From assembly GCF_963666015.1 (NCBI RefSeq), contig NZ_OY762555.1, positions 2,914,001-2,978,000 of the forward strand: a stretch of DNA of 64,000 nucleotides, in the 5' to 3' direction. The notes under the pieces are model-generated. The model saw nothing but the letters and a program-made list of their open reading frames with translations, was not told the origin of the DNA and made no database searches. The DNA comes from an uncultured Sphaerochaeta sp. (GTDB taxonomy: Bacteria; Spirochaetota; Spirochaetia; Sphaerochaetales; Sphaerochaetaceae). Position numbers and translations under genes: made by a program. Positions 8,292-16,826 of this stretch are shown piece by piece. The first letter of the stretch is position 1; every line of letters starts with the position of its first letter.

Positions 8292-9305
8292 ATGAAGAAA
8301 ACGTTGTTGTTTGTACTCATCATGACCATGGCCCTTGGTGCAATGTTCGCCCAGGGCACCAAGGAAGCAGCCCCAGCTGGTGAAAAAGAGATTGTCATTC
8401 TCGGAAAGAGTATGGGAAATGGGTTCTTTGATGCAGTATTCAAAGGTAGTGAAGAAGCTGCCGCTGAGCTTGGCGGGATCAAGACGACCTATATGGCCCC
8501 TCCCCAGGCTACTGCAGAGGGACAGATTGAAATCATCGAGACCTTGATCGCACAGAGAGTTGATGGTATTGCCATCAGCGCAAACGATGCAGATGCATTG
8601 ATTCCTGTCGCCAAGAAAGCAATGGCAGCCGGTATCAAGGTCATCAGTTATGACTCTGGTATTAACCCAGGTGGACGTATTGTTGACCTTTTGCCCAGTA
8701 ACCCTGAGCTCATTGGACGCCAGCAGATTCAGCTTGCTGCTGAACTGACTGACTACAAGGGTGATGTTGCTGTCCTTTCCGCTTCTGCTCAGGCTACCAA
8801 CCAGAATCTTTGGATTGAGTGGATGAAGGAAGAGATCAAGGAAGCTGACTATTCCAACATGAAGCTTGTTGAAGTCGTCTATGGTGATGATGCTCCTGAT
8901 AAGAGCTATCGTGAAGCTGTTTCCTTGATGCAGAAGTATCCCAACCTGAAGGCTATCATTTGCCCGACCACTGTTGGTCTGCTCGCAACAGCACAGGCTG
9001 TCAAGGACGCTGGAAAGAGTGGCGTTGTTGAAGTAACCGGTCTTGGTCTTCCTTCAGAGATGAAGGGCTACATCCTCGACGGCACTTGCCGCCAGATGGC
9101 TCTCTGGAATCCGATTGACCTTGGATACAGTTCCACCTACATCTTGAATGGTCTTATTGAAGGTACCATCGACGGAGCAACTGGAGAAGAGATTCCTGCC
9201 GGTCGCATGGGCTCAATTAAGGTCGAAGAGAACGGTATTGCCTTCATGAGTACTCCATATGTATTCAACAAGGACAACATCGAGAAGTTCGCAGAGATTT
9301 ATTAA
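8292..9305 (+). CDS. rhaS: Rhamnose ABC importer, periplasmic binding protein
   Basis: This 337-residue RbsB-type (Peripla_BP_4) binding protein should present L-rhamnose to the RhaTPQ membrane complex. It has a signal peptide (MKKTLLFVLIMTMALGAMFAQG) with likely cleavage after Ala-Gln or nearby and no lipobox Cys. Family stretches include GNGFFDAVFKGSEEAA, IAISANDADALIPVAKKA and ISYDSGINP. The start at 8292 is supported by the AAAAGGAG site; the open frame extends upstream without a better start. It leads the operon rhaS-rhaT-rhaP-rhaQ-rhaM. The symbol follows the rhizobial transporter naming, not the E. coli regulator. Confidence 0.92.
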   Translation: MKKTLLFVLIMTMALGAMFAQGTKEAAPAGEKEIVILGKSMGNGFFDAVFKGSEEAAAELGGIKTTYMAPPQATAEGQIEIIETLIAQRVDGIAISANDADALIPVAKKAMAAGIKVISYDSGINPGGRIVDLLPSNPELIGRQQIQLAAELTDYKGDVAVLSASAQATNQNLWIEWMKEEIKEADYSNMKLVEVVYGDDAPDKSYREAVSLMQKYPNLKAIICPTTVGLLATAQAVKDAGKSGVVEVTGLGLPSEMKGYILDGTCRQMALWNPIDLGYSSTYILNGLIEGTIDGATGEEIPAGRMGSIKVEENGIAFMSTPYVFNKDNIEKFAEIY

Positions 9306-9318
9306 TCGAATCACACCT

Positions 9319-9348
9319 GGCTCCTGCTTCCTTTCGGAAGTGGGAGCC
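9319..9348 (+). other. Intercistronic stem-loop between rhaS and rhaT
   Basis: GGCTCC...GGAGCC encloses a stem of about 13 bp with a TTTC loop, but no T-run follows. It probably protects the 3' end of the binding-protein message or partly terminates, giving more binding protein than ATPase. The second importer has a similar stem-loop at 27112-27142. Confidence 0.65.
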
Positions 9349-9376
9349 TTTGCATCTGCTTGCATAAGGAGGAACA

Positions 9377-10894
9377 ATGCAACAGGCATTGTTGGAAGTA
9401 CAACACGTAACAAAGGTGTTTCCCGGTATCAGAGCCTTGGATGATGTACATCTCTCCCTACGAAGGGGTGAAGTGCATGCCCTTATCGGAGAGAACGGAG
9501 CAGGAAAGTCCACCTTGGTGAAGATTCTCACCGGAGTCTATATCCCTACCAGTGGAACAATGACTTTTGAGGGGAAAGAAATCTCCTTCAAGAATGCAAT
9601 CGACGCCCAACAGGCAGGGATTGTTGCCATCCACCAGGAAGCATCCATGTTTCCCGAGCTCAGTGTCACAGAGAATATCTACATGGGACACCACCTCAGG
9701 AATCCAAAAACGAAAAAACTCGAATGGAAAACCATGCAAGAGAACACCCAGGGATTGCTCCAGAGGATGCAACTCGATATCAATCCAGATTCCCTGGTCA
9801 AGAATCTCAGTGTTGCACAGCGCCACATGGTGGAAATTGTCAAGGCACTCAGCCTTGATGCAGATCTGGTCATCATGGATGAGCCGACCAGTGCACTCAC
9901 CGGCCGAGAGGTCGATGATTTATTCAGGATAGTCCGTTCCTTGAAGGAAGAGGGCAAGGCCATTCTTTTCATCTCCCATAAGTTTGAAGAGATCTTTGAA
10001 ATTTGTGATTATTACACGGTTTTCCGTGACGGACAATATATCGGGGAAGGGAAGGTAGCTCAGAGCAACGAAGATACGATCATTAATATGATGATCGGGC
10101 GCTCAATAGACCAGATGTACCCCCACCATGAACCAAAGATTGGCAAGAAGGTGCTTGAGGTTAAGCATCTCAGTCAGCTTGGTGCCTTCAAGGACATCTC
10201 CTTTGATTTGCATGAAGGGGAGATACTTGGTCTCTTCGGGCTTGTCGGAGCTGGTCGCAGCGAGGTCGTGAGAACTATCTTTGGAATTGACAAGGCCAGT
10301 GAGGGTACGATGCATTTGCTCGGGAAACCCTTTATGCCCAAAGGTGCCATTGACAGCATGCGAAAAGGGATTGCCTTGGTGCCTGAAGACCGCCAGAAGC
10401 AAGGTTTGGTGTTGAAAATGAGCTTGACCCATAATATCAGCTTACCGGTGTTGACCAATCTTTGCTGGAAAGGTCTGGTGACCAGGAAAAAGACTGAATC
10501 TCGTTACGTCCAGGAACATGGTGATCAGATGGAGATAAAATCGGCAGGTTACCATGTCGATGCTGAAACGCTCAGTGGTGGTAACCAGCAGAAGGTCGTC
10601 CTTGCCAAGTGGATTGGGACAAATCCGAAGATTCTCATCCTTGATGAACCTACCAAGGGTATTGATGTAGCAACGAAGGCAGCAGTTCACGAATTCGTTT
10701 GTGATATGGCGGACAAGGGTGTTGCCGTTATTTTGATTAGTAGTGAGCTTCCTGAAATCTTGGGAATGTCAGACCGGATCGTCGTGATGCATGAAGGGTA
10801 CCAGACAGCCATTCTTGATGCAGAAGAAGCGACAGCAGAGTCAGTAATGCGGTATGCAATCGCAACTGTACAGATGGAGGCCTCCAATGCCTGA
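9377..10894 (+). CDS. rhaT: Rhamnose ABC importer, duplicated ATPase
   Basis: This 505-residue protein has two fused ABC domains, as in RbsA-type sugar importers. The first has Walker A GENGAGKST (about residue 38), signature NLSVAQRHMVEI and Walker B LVIMDEPTSAL. The second has a degenerate Walker A (GLVGAGRSEV), signature LSGGNQQKVV and Walker B ILILDEPTKGID. A degenerate second P-loop is normal for the family. It hydrolyses ATP at the inner face to drive uptake. AAGGAGG precedes the ATG, and the permease gene begins inside its last codons. Confidence 0.94.
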   Translation: MQQALLEVQHVTKVFPGIRALDDVHLSLRRGEVHALIGENGAGKSTLVKILTGVYIPTSGTMTFEGKEISFKNAIDAQQAGIVAIHQEASMFPELSVTENIYMGHHLRNPKTKKLEWKTMQENTQGLLQRMQLDINPDSLVKNLSVAQRHMVEIVKALSLDADLVIMDEPTSALTGREVDDLFRIVRSLKEEGKAILFISHKFEEIFEICDYYTVFRDGQYIGEGKVAQSNEDTIINMMIGRSIDQMYPHHEPKIGKKVLEVKHLSQLGAFKDISFDLHEGEILGLFGLVGAGRSEVVRTIFGIDKASEGTMHLLGKPFMPKGAIDSMRKGIALVPEDRQKQGLVLKMSLTHNISLPVLTNLCWKGLVTRKKTESRYVQEHGDQMEIKSAGYHVDAETLSGGNQQKVVLAKWIGTNPKILILDEPTKGIDVATKAAVHEFVCDMADKGVAVILISSELPEILGMSDRIVVMHEGYQTAILDAEEATAESVMRYAIATVQMEASNA

Positions 10895-11888
10895 CCTATC
10901 CTTCTCCTCCTTTGTAAAGAAAGCACTGGCCCGTAGGGAGGCAACCCTTACCTTGTTGTTGGTGGTGCTTCTGGTGCCGATTTCAATCCGCTCTCCGCAG
11001 TTTCTCTCTGCGAAGAACATCTCAACCATCCTTAACGACATGGCTATCCTCTCCATTGTCGCCATCGGTGAGTTCTACGTCATTCTCTCAAACGGGATTG
11101 ACCTCTCGGTTGGTTCCATCATCGCCTTCACAGGAATGGCTACCGGTATGATCAACGAGGCAAATCCTACAGTCAGTCCCTTGCTCCTCTTGCTTGCAGG
11201 AATGGGCATTGGAATGGTGATGGGCCTCTTTAATGGGGTGTTGGTTGCCTATGGAAAAATCCCCCCGATCATCACCACATTGGGTACGGTGAATATCTAT
11301 CGCGGGCTTACCTTTCTCCTCAGTGGAGGTACGTGGGTTACAGCTCATGAGATGAGTAAATCCTACATAGATTTCCCTCGTAACAGTTTCCTCGGAATTT
11401 CCAACCTTCTTTGGATTGCAATTATTGTCATTGTTGTTTTCTATTACTTCAGCAGGTATACCCGCACAGGTCGAGAAGTCTATGCGATCGGGGGAAACCC
11501 GACGGCAGCAAGGTTTGTAGGAGTGAATGAGAGCAGGGTCAGAGTAGTGGTCTTCCTTATCAGTGGAACGCTCTGTGGCCTTGCAGGGGCTCTGTGGACC
11601 GCTCGCTATGCTTCTGCAGTGAATGAGATGGCAACTGGGTTTGAGATGCAGGCAGTGGCGGCCTGTGTACTTGGTGGGGTTAACTTTGCCGGTGGTTCCG
11701 GTGGCATTATCGGGGTAGTCTTGGGGACGCTCTTCCTTGGTGTGGTCACCAATGCGTTGCCGGTTATCTACCTTTCAGTTTTCTGGCAAACGTTTGTCCA
11801 GGGCTTGATCATTCTCATCGCATTGACGCTTAACACCATCAGCGACCAGCGAAAGACGAAGAAGCTGCTTGCACAGAGGAGAGGCTAG
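10887..11888 (+). CDS. rhaP: Rhamnose ABC importer, permease 1
   Basis: This 333-residue RbsC-type permease (BPD_transp_2) has about ten membrane segments. Family signatures are NGIDLSVGSIIAFTGM (about residue 80), IITTLGTVNIYRGL and YAIGGNPTAARFVGVN, followed by VAACVLGGVNFAGGSG. The ATG at 10887 is preferred because GGAGG at 10876-10880 sits just before it; this start overlaps rhaT by 8 bp. It is presumed to pair with RhaQ as a heterodimeric channel. Confidence 0.93.
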   Translation: MPDLSFSSFVKKALARREATLTLLLVVLLVPISIRSPQFLSAKNISTILNDMAILSIVAIGEFYVILSNGIDLSVGSIIAFTGMATGMINEANPTVSPLLLLLAGMGIGMVMGLFNGVLVAYGKIPPIITTLGTVNIYRGLTFLLSGGTWVTAHEMSKSYIDFPRNSFLGISNLLWIAIIVIVVFYYFSRYTRTGREVYAIGGNPTAARFVGVNESRVRVVVFLISGTLCGLAGALWTARYASAVNEMATGFEMQAVAACVLGGVNFAGGSGGIIGVVLGTLFLGVVTNALPVIYLSVFWQTFVQGLIILIALTLNTISDQRKTKKLLAQRRG

Positions 11889-11890
11889 GT

Positions 11891-12934
11891 ATGGCTGAAA
11901 AGAGAGATTTGGTAGCAAAATCCCGGCTTATCGATGAAATGTCGCTCAAGAACCGGTTGATTGAATATTTTACCCAGTGGGAAGTTCTGCTCTCCATTAT
12001 CATTATACTGGTGTTTGTTTTCTTCACCATCAGAACCCCTTACTTCTTGGATTGGTTTAATTTGATGAATGCAACGTTCCAATTCAGTGAGAAGGCTATC
12101 ATGGCACTTCCGATGATTTTCATCATCATGTGTGGAGATATTGATATCTCGATTGCCTCTATTATTGCTCTTTGTGCATATGCGGTAGGCAATGCTGCAC
12201 AGGGGGGAGCTTCCATACCTTCGCTGATTTTCATTGCCCTGCTTGTTGGCACCCTCGCTGGGTTGTTCAACGGGGTGATGATCACGGCCCTCGAGATGCC
12301 GGCCATCGCGGTCACCCTTGCGACACAGTCGGTATTCAGGGGGATTGCAATTGGTTTGTTGGGAGATCAGGCACGTACTGAATTCCCAGAAAATTTTGGG
12401 TTCTTTGGTCAGCAATTCATACCTGGTACCATTATCCCCTTCGAGTTTGTACTCTACTTGGTCTTGGTATTGCTCTTTGCGTTTGTCTTGCATAAGACAA
12501 CGTATGGAAGAAGATTGTACGCCATCGGAAACAGTGCTGAAGCGGCTCGGTTCTCCGGTATCAAGGTAAAGACCATGAGGATAATCAACTTCACCGTTAC
12601 CGGATTCTTCTGTGGTCTTACCTCTATACTGTTGGCCAGTCGAATTCTCTCTGTCCGCTCAAACATTGCCACTGGATGGGATTTGGAAATCATTACCCTC
12701 GTCGTACTTGGTGGCGTTGCAATTACCGGGGGCAAGGGAAGTGTGTATGGTGTTTTTATTGGTTCCATGTTGGTCGGTTACTTGAAATTCGGCATGGGTT
12801 TGTTGAAGTTCAGTGGAACCCTGATGACCATTGTCATTGGATTGCTTCTCATCTCTGCGGTCCTTCTTCCCCGATTGCTTGACATGTACAAGGCAAACAG
12901 GAAGCTACGGCTCCAGCAAATGAGTAGAAATTAG
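11891..12934 (+). CDS. rhaQ: Rhamnose ABC importer, permease 2
   Basis: This 347-residue RbsC-type permease has about ten membrane segments after a 30-residue charged N-terminus. Family blocks are MCGDIDISIASIIALCAY (about 83-100), YAIGNSAEAARFSGIK and ITLVVLGGVAITGGKGS. It starts 2 bp after rhaP, and the last genes of the importer operon follow directly. Two non-identical permeases are typical of the RhaSTPQ system. Confidence 0.93.
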   Translation: MAEKRDLVAKSRLIDEMSLKNRLIEYFTQWEVLLSIIIILVFVFFTIRTPYFLDWFNLMNATFQFSEKAIMALPMIFIIMCGDIDISIASIIALCAYAVGNAAQGGASIPSLIFIALLVGTLAGLFNGVMITALEMPAIAVTLATQSVFRGIAIGLLGDQARTEFPENFGFFGQQFIPGTIIPFEFVLYLVLVLLFAFVLHKTTYGRRLYAIGNSAEAARFSGIKVKTMRIINFTVTGFFCGLTSILLASRILSVRSNIATGWDLEIITLVVLGGVAITGGKGSVYGVFIGSMLVGYLKFGMGLLKFSGTLMTIVIGLLLISAVLLPRLLDMYKANRKLRLQQMSRN

Positions 12935-12947
12935 GAGGGATCATACC

Positions 12948-13259
12948 ATGAGACAGGCATTTGTCATGCAGTTGAAGAAAGGATTCGAACATGAGTACAA
13001 GAAGCGTCATGATGAGATTTGGCCGGAGTTGAAGGCGCTTCTCAAGGAAAGTGGGGTTTCTGACTATACCATTTTCCTTGACCCGGACAGTGGTCTCCTC
13101 TTTGCTTTTCAGAAATCTGAGGGAGAATCGGGGAGTCAGGATCTCGGCTCCAACCCCATTGTCCAGAAGTGGTGGGCCTATATGGCTGATATCATGGACA
13201 CGAACGAAGACAACTCCCCAATTTCGCTTCCCTTGGAAGAAGTCTTTCATATGGATTGA
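12948..13259 (+). CDS. rhaM: L-rhamnose mutarotase
   Basis: This 103-residue dimeric alpha/beta-barrel protein equilibrates L-rhamnose anomers for RhaA. It matches E. coli RhaM (104 residues): the catalytic His21 lies in EYKKRHDEIWPEL with Tyr17 beside it, and NPIVQKWWAYMADIM near the C-terminus carries the conserved double Trp. AGGAGG lies 8 bp before the ATG. It is the last gene of the importer operon; a 91-bp gap with its own promoter separates it from the next operon. Confidence 0.95.
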   Translation: MRQAFVMQLKKGFEHEYKKRHDEIWPELKALLKESGVSDYTIFLDPDSGLLFAFQKSEGESGSQDLGSNPIVQKWWAYMADIMDTNEDNSPISLPLEEVFHMD

Positions 13260-13279
13260 CGAATCCCTTTCGAAAACAC

Positions 13280-13336
13280 TTGAAATGTTGGCGATTCTGT
13301 AATAGAATCGAAAGCGTAACGAAAGTGATAAGAAAG
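13280..13336 (+). promoter_or_regulatory. deoR promoter with three 11-bp operator repeats
   Basis: A -35 box TTGAAA (13280-13285) and a -10 box TAGAAT (13303-13308) are 17 bp apart. CGAAAG starts at 13309 and again at 13320, and AGAAAG starts at 13331, giving three repeats exactly 11 bp apart over the transcription start. A 7-bp inverted repeat (13292-13298 with 13304-13310) overlaps the -10 box. Direct repeats containing CGAAA are typical of DeoR-family sites. Confidence 0.7.
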
Positions 13337-13350
13337 TAGGAGTGTATCAT

Positions 13351-14106
13351 ATGATAGGGCTTTCCCCTCGGGAGAAACACATACTCCAGCTTCTGAAAAG
13401 TGGTGAAGAGTATCCTGTATCCAGGCTCAGTGAAGAGCTGGGAGTCTCTGCGGTTACCATTAGGGGAGATTTACGGGATCTGGATTCCAAAGGTCTTGTT
13501 ATAAGAAGCCACGGCAGGGTCGTGGTTGCATCCGCTCCCCAAGTAGCCTTTCGTGATGATACCAATACTCCAAAAAAAGATCTTATTGCAAAACTTGCTG
13601 CCACCTTGGTGAAGGATAATGACTTTATCATGATTACCAATGGGTCCACCTGTTCCTTGATTCCCAGACACCTATTCGGGAAAAGAAATGTACGGGTGGT
13701 TACCAATTCAACGCTTATTCTTCCTTATGCACGGGCAAATACCCAGCTCCAGGTCACGCTGGTCGGTGGTGAGTACCGAAGCGAAGCTGAGGCCCTTGTC
13801 GGGCCTGCAGCCATTTCCCAGATAGAGAACTACCATGTATCCACAACCTTCTTCGGTACGGATGGATTTACCATGGAACATGGACTTACCACCAGCTTGA
13901 TTGAAAATGCACAGGTGGTACAACGTATGTGTGCACAAGCCACACGGCGGGTATTGTGCGTTGATTCCTCAAAAGTGGGGAATCGTGGATTTGTGCGGAT
14001 CATGCCGGTAACAGAAATAGATACCATTGTCACAGACAGTGGTTTTCCTGCAGACCTGATCACCCAGCTCGAGGAGCAGGGCGTTGAGGTCCTTATTGCA
14101 AAGTAG
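13351..14106 (+). CDS. DeoR-family transcriptional repressor
   Basis: This 251-residue protein has an N-terminal winged helix-turn-helix (about residues 5-58, with SRLSEELGVSAVTIRGDLRDLDSKG) and a C-terminal DeoR sensor domain (about 75-245), which in this family binds phosphorylated sugars or related metabolites. ATG 13351 is taken as start because the GTAGGAG site at 13336-13342 precedes it; an upstream in-frame GTG overlaps that site. It heads the operon of dehydrogenase, SDR, SorE-like and rhaB genes, and repeats in its promoter suggest self-repression. An intermediate such as rhamnulose 1-phosphate could be the inducer, but this is a guess. Confidence 0.9.
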   Translation: MIGLSPREKHILQLLKSGEEYPVSRLSEELGVSAVTIRGDLRDLDSKGLVIRSHGRVVVASAPQVAFRDDTNTPKKDLIAKLAATLVKDNDFIMITNGSTCSLIPRHLFGKRNVRVVTNSTLILPYARANTQLQVTLVGGEYRSEAEALVGPAAISQIENYHVSTTFFGTDGFTMEHGLTTSLIENAQVVQRMCAQATRRVLCVDSSKVGNRGFVRIMPVTEIDTIVTDSGFPADLITQLEEQGVEVLIAK

Positions 14107-14118
14107 AGGAGTAAACAC

Positions 14119-15453
14119 ATGGCACAACAAGTTGTGATGCCCAAACAGGGAAACTCAGTGGAATCCTGCATTATTGTGGAATGGAATGTCAAAGTAGGTG
14201 ACAAGGTTGCTGTAGGGGATGTCCTATGCTCAGCAGAAACCGATAAGTCAACCATTGATGTTGAATCGACCGCTGAAGGTTTCGTACTGGCCATACTGTA
14301 TGAGGAAGGGGATGATGTTCCCGTAATGGTTCCCATCGTCATGGTCGGAGAGAAAGGTGAGAAGGTCGAGCTTCCCAAGACAGAAACCAATAGAGAAGAA
14401 ACAAAGGAAGAAAAACAGGAAACAGCATCAGCTGAGGACACACAACCTGAAAAAGCTACTCCTCCCGCTACAGCAGACAAGGCTCAGGGATCCAGCCCCA
14501 GAGCACGCAATCTGGCTTCCTCTATGGGAGTTTCCCTCTCTTCGTTGCAACCCTCCGGCCCTAAAGGCCGTATCATTGAGCGTGATGTAGCTTCAGTGGC
14601 TGGCGAGCCTCTCAGTCCGGTTGCAAGACAGCAGGCTCTTGAACAGGGAGTCCAGGCTCCAGGACGTGGTAGTGGCATGGGAGGAAGAGTCCTCTCTTCC
14701 GACCTACAGGTGAAACCTGCGATTGCTACCCCATCGCGCATGGGAGAAGTCTCTGAAGAGATTCAGGAGATACCTGTGAAGGGAGTGAGAAAGGTAACTG
14801 CCAGGAGGATGATGGAATCCATTCACTCCACATGCCAGCTTACCCTTCATGCCCAGGCTGATGCACGTGCCCTGAAACGTCTGAGAGCAGGATTCAAGAG
14901 TGCAAAGAGTGAGCTCGGTTTGAACAAGGTTACGATCAATGATTTGATCCTCTTTGCAGTCAGCAGAACCTTGTTGGAATTCCCCGCATTCAATGCACAC
15001 TTCCTTGGGGATAAGATGCTGCGCTTTAGTCATGTGCATCTTGGCGTCGCTACCGACACACCGAAGGGCCTTCTGGTCCCTGTGGTGCGCAACAGTGACA
15101 TACTCAGCCTCCGCCAGCTCTCTGAAGAGACCAAGGCCCTGATTGATAAGTGCAAGGAAGGAACTGCCCAACCTGACGAACTCAGTGGTTCAACCTTCAC
15201 GGTAAGTAATGTAGGAGCCTTCGGTATTGATGCGTTCACCCCGGTACTCAACGTGCCTGAGGTTGCAATCCTTGGGGTTGGCGGCATCTCCCTGACGCCG
15301 GTAGAGGATGAGGATGGGGATATTGTCTTTATTGAAAAGATTGGACTCTCGCTGACAATGGATCATCAGGCAGTCGATGGTGCAGATGCTGCACGCTTCC
15401 TCAAGGCATTGATGGACAACATTGCCTCCATCGATCTCTTGTTGGCACTGTAG
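14119..15453 (+). CDS. 2-oxoacid dehydrogenase E2 (dihydrolipoyl acyltransferase) with two subunit-binding domains
   Basis: This is the 444-residue core of a three-component 2-oxoacid dehydrogenase complex; it passes the acyl group from E1 to CoA. An N-terminal lipoyl domain (1-82) carries the lipoylated Lys43 in ETDKST. An acidic linker follows, then a peripheral subunit-binding domain (about 125-158, SSPRARNLASSMG...GPKGRIIERDV). A second similar block lies at about 164-196 (LSPVARQQALEQG...GMGGRVLSSDL). The catalytic domain fills 217-444, with the HxxxDG signature His416/Asp420. Most E2 proteins of this size have one binding domain. It starts 12 bp after deoR; E3 and E1 follow. The substrate is unknown: pyruvate, acetoin or a branched-chain-type 2-oxoacid are all possible. 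Confidence 0.93.
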   Translation: MAQQVVMPKQGNSVESCIIVEWNVKVGDKVAVGDVLCSAETDKSTIDVESTAEGFVLAILYEEGDDVPVMVPIVMVGEKGEKVELPKTETNREETKEEKQETASAEDTQPEKATPPATADKAQGSSPRARNLASSMGVSLSSLQPSGPKGRIIERDVASVAGEPLSPVARQQALEQGVQAPGRGSGMGGRVLSSDLQVKPAIATPSRMGEVSEEIQEIPVKGVRKVTARRMMESIHSTCQLTLHAQADARALKRLRAGFKSAKSELGLNKVTINDLILFAVSRTLLEFPAFNAHFLGDKMLRFSHVHLGVATDTPKGLLVPVVRNSDILSLRQLSEETKALIDKCKEGTAQPDELSGSTFTVSNVGAFGIDAFTPVLNVPEVAILGVGGISLTPVEDEDGDIVFIEKIGLSLTMDHQAVDGADAARFLKALMDNIASIDLLLAL

Positions 15454-15462
15454 GGAGGATAC

Positions 15463-16815
15463 ATGAGTACCTATGATTTAATTGTAGTTGGCAGCGGTCC
15501 TGGTGGATATGTTGCCGCAGAAAGAGCAGGGGCACTTGGCAAGAAGGTCCTGCTTATAGAGCGAGGGCACCTTGGAGGAGTCTGTACAAACTGGGGGTGT
15601 ATCCCCACCAAGAGCCTGCTGAACAGTGCCAAACTCTACCATCATGCACTCGATGGTGCAAAACATGGCGTTGAGGCTGCCTCGGTGACATTCAGCCTTC
15701 CCAACGCAATGACCTGGAAGAATGATACGGTGGGGACACTCAGGAGTGGCATAGAGTTCCTGATGAAATCGAACAAGGTGGAAACAGTTTTGGGTGAAGC
15801 TGAATTCATTGACCCTCATCATGTGAAAGTAGGTGATACCATCTACGAAGGTTCTTACCTGATGGTCGCTACCGGTTCTTCCGCTTTTGTTCCACCTATC
15901 CCTGGAGCAAAATTGGAACATGTGCTTACCAGTAATGAAATTCTGGATCTCGAGGAAGTACCCAAATCGCTGGTTGTCATCGGTGGTGGGGTTATAGGGA
16001 TTGAATTTGCTTCGTTCTTTTCCATGATCGGGACCAAGGTCACCGTCATAGAGATGATGGATGAGATTCTTCCCATGATGGATGGCGAGTTCGCCAAGCT
16101 GATGAGACGTGAGCTCAAGGAAGTGGACTTCCGCCTTGGTTGCAAGGTAGAGGAAATTTCCAAGGAAGCGGTGTTTTATACCGATGCCAAAGGAAATAAA
16201 CAATCCACAGAAGCAGCGCTGGTCCTCATGAGTGTTGGGCGTAGGCCGAACACACAGGGGCTGGAGAAGCTTGGAGTGGATATCGACCGACAAGGGGTCG
16301 TGGTAAATGACCGACTGCAGACCAATGTTGCCAATATCTGGGCGATTGGAGATGTGAATGGTCGCTCCCTCCTTGCCCATAGTGCATCCCGCATGGCAGA
16401 GGTTGCCATCTCCAATATCTTCGGGTCAAAAGAGATGCGGATGCGCTATAACGCAATTCCCTGGGCTGTTTATGCGAATCCCGAGGCAGCTGGTTGTGGC
16501 ATCACAGAAAAGGAAGCCAAGGAGAAAGGCATTCCTGTGAAGAGTCAAACCGTGCAAATGCGGGCAAACGGTCGTTTCCTTGCTGAGCAAGGAAAGCGTG
16601 CATCAGGCTTGGTGAAAGTGATCTGTCACCAGGAAAGTGGTGCCATTCTTGGAGTCCATCTGCTGGGACCCTACAGCAGCGAGATTATCTGGGGCGCTTC
16701 TGCTCTCATCGAAGCAGAGCTAAGAGTCCAGGACGTCAAAGAGATAGTATTTCCACACCCGAGTGTATCCGAGCTTATCAAGGATGCTTGCTTTGCACTC
16801 GACCATAGTCTGTAA
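15463..16815 (+). CDS. lpdA: Dihydrolipoyl dehydrogenase (E3)
   Basis: This 450-residue FAD enzyme reoxidises the lipoyl group of E2 and reduces NAD. It shows the FAD motif GSGPGGYVAAERAG (about residues 10-23), the redox disulfide in GGVCTNWGCIPTKS (Cys-x4-Cys, about 41 and 46), the NAD motif IGGGVIGIEFASFF near 175, the second FAD motif IWAIGDVNG near 300 and the C-terminal base in FPHPSVSEL. It starts 9 bp after the E2 stop and is followed after 11 bp by E1, which supports a dedicated complex. Confidence 0.94.
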   Translation: MSTYDLIVVGSGPGGYVAAERAGALGKKVLLIERGHLGGVCTNWGCIPTKSLLNSAKLYHHALDGAKHGVEAASVTFSLPNAMTWKNDTVGTLRSGIEFLMKSNKVETVLGEAEFIDPHHVKVGDTIYEGSYLMVATGSSAFVPPIPGAKLEHVLTSNEILDLEEVPKSLVVIGGGVIGIEFASFFSMIGTKVTVIEMMDEILPMMDGEFAKLMRRELKEVDFRLGCKVEEISKEAVFYTDAKGNKQSTEAALVLMSVGRRPNTQGLEKLGVDIDRQGVVVNDRLQTNVANIWAIGDVNGRSLLAHSASRMAEVAISNIFGSKEMRMRYNAIPWAVYANPEAAGCGITEKEAKEKGIPVKSQTVQMRANGRFLAEQGKRASGLVKVICHQESGAILGVHLLGPYSSEIIWGASALIEAELRVQDVKEIVFPHPSVSELIKDACFALDHSL

Positions 16816-16826
16816 GGAGTAACGAT

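Noticed and set aside
15478..16380. Long minus-strand open frame opposite the E3 gene
   Set aside because: It mirrors a strong dihydrolipoyl dehydrogenase, has no ribosome site and no family likeness; its openness follows from codon bias on the coding strand. The same holds for minus-strand frames at 6046-6861, 17565-18320, 22183-22995 and 28947-29861.
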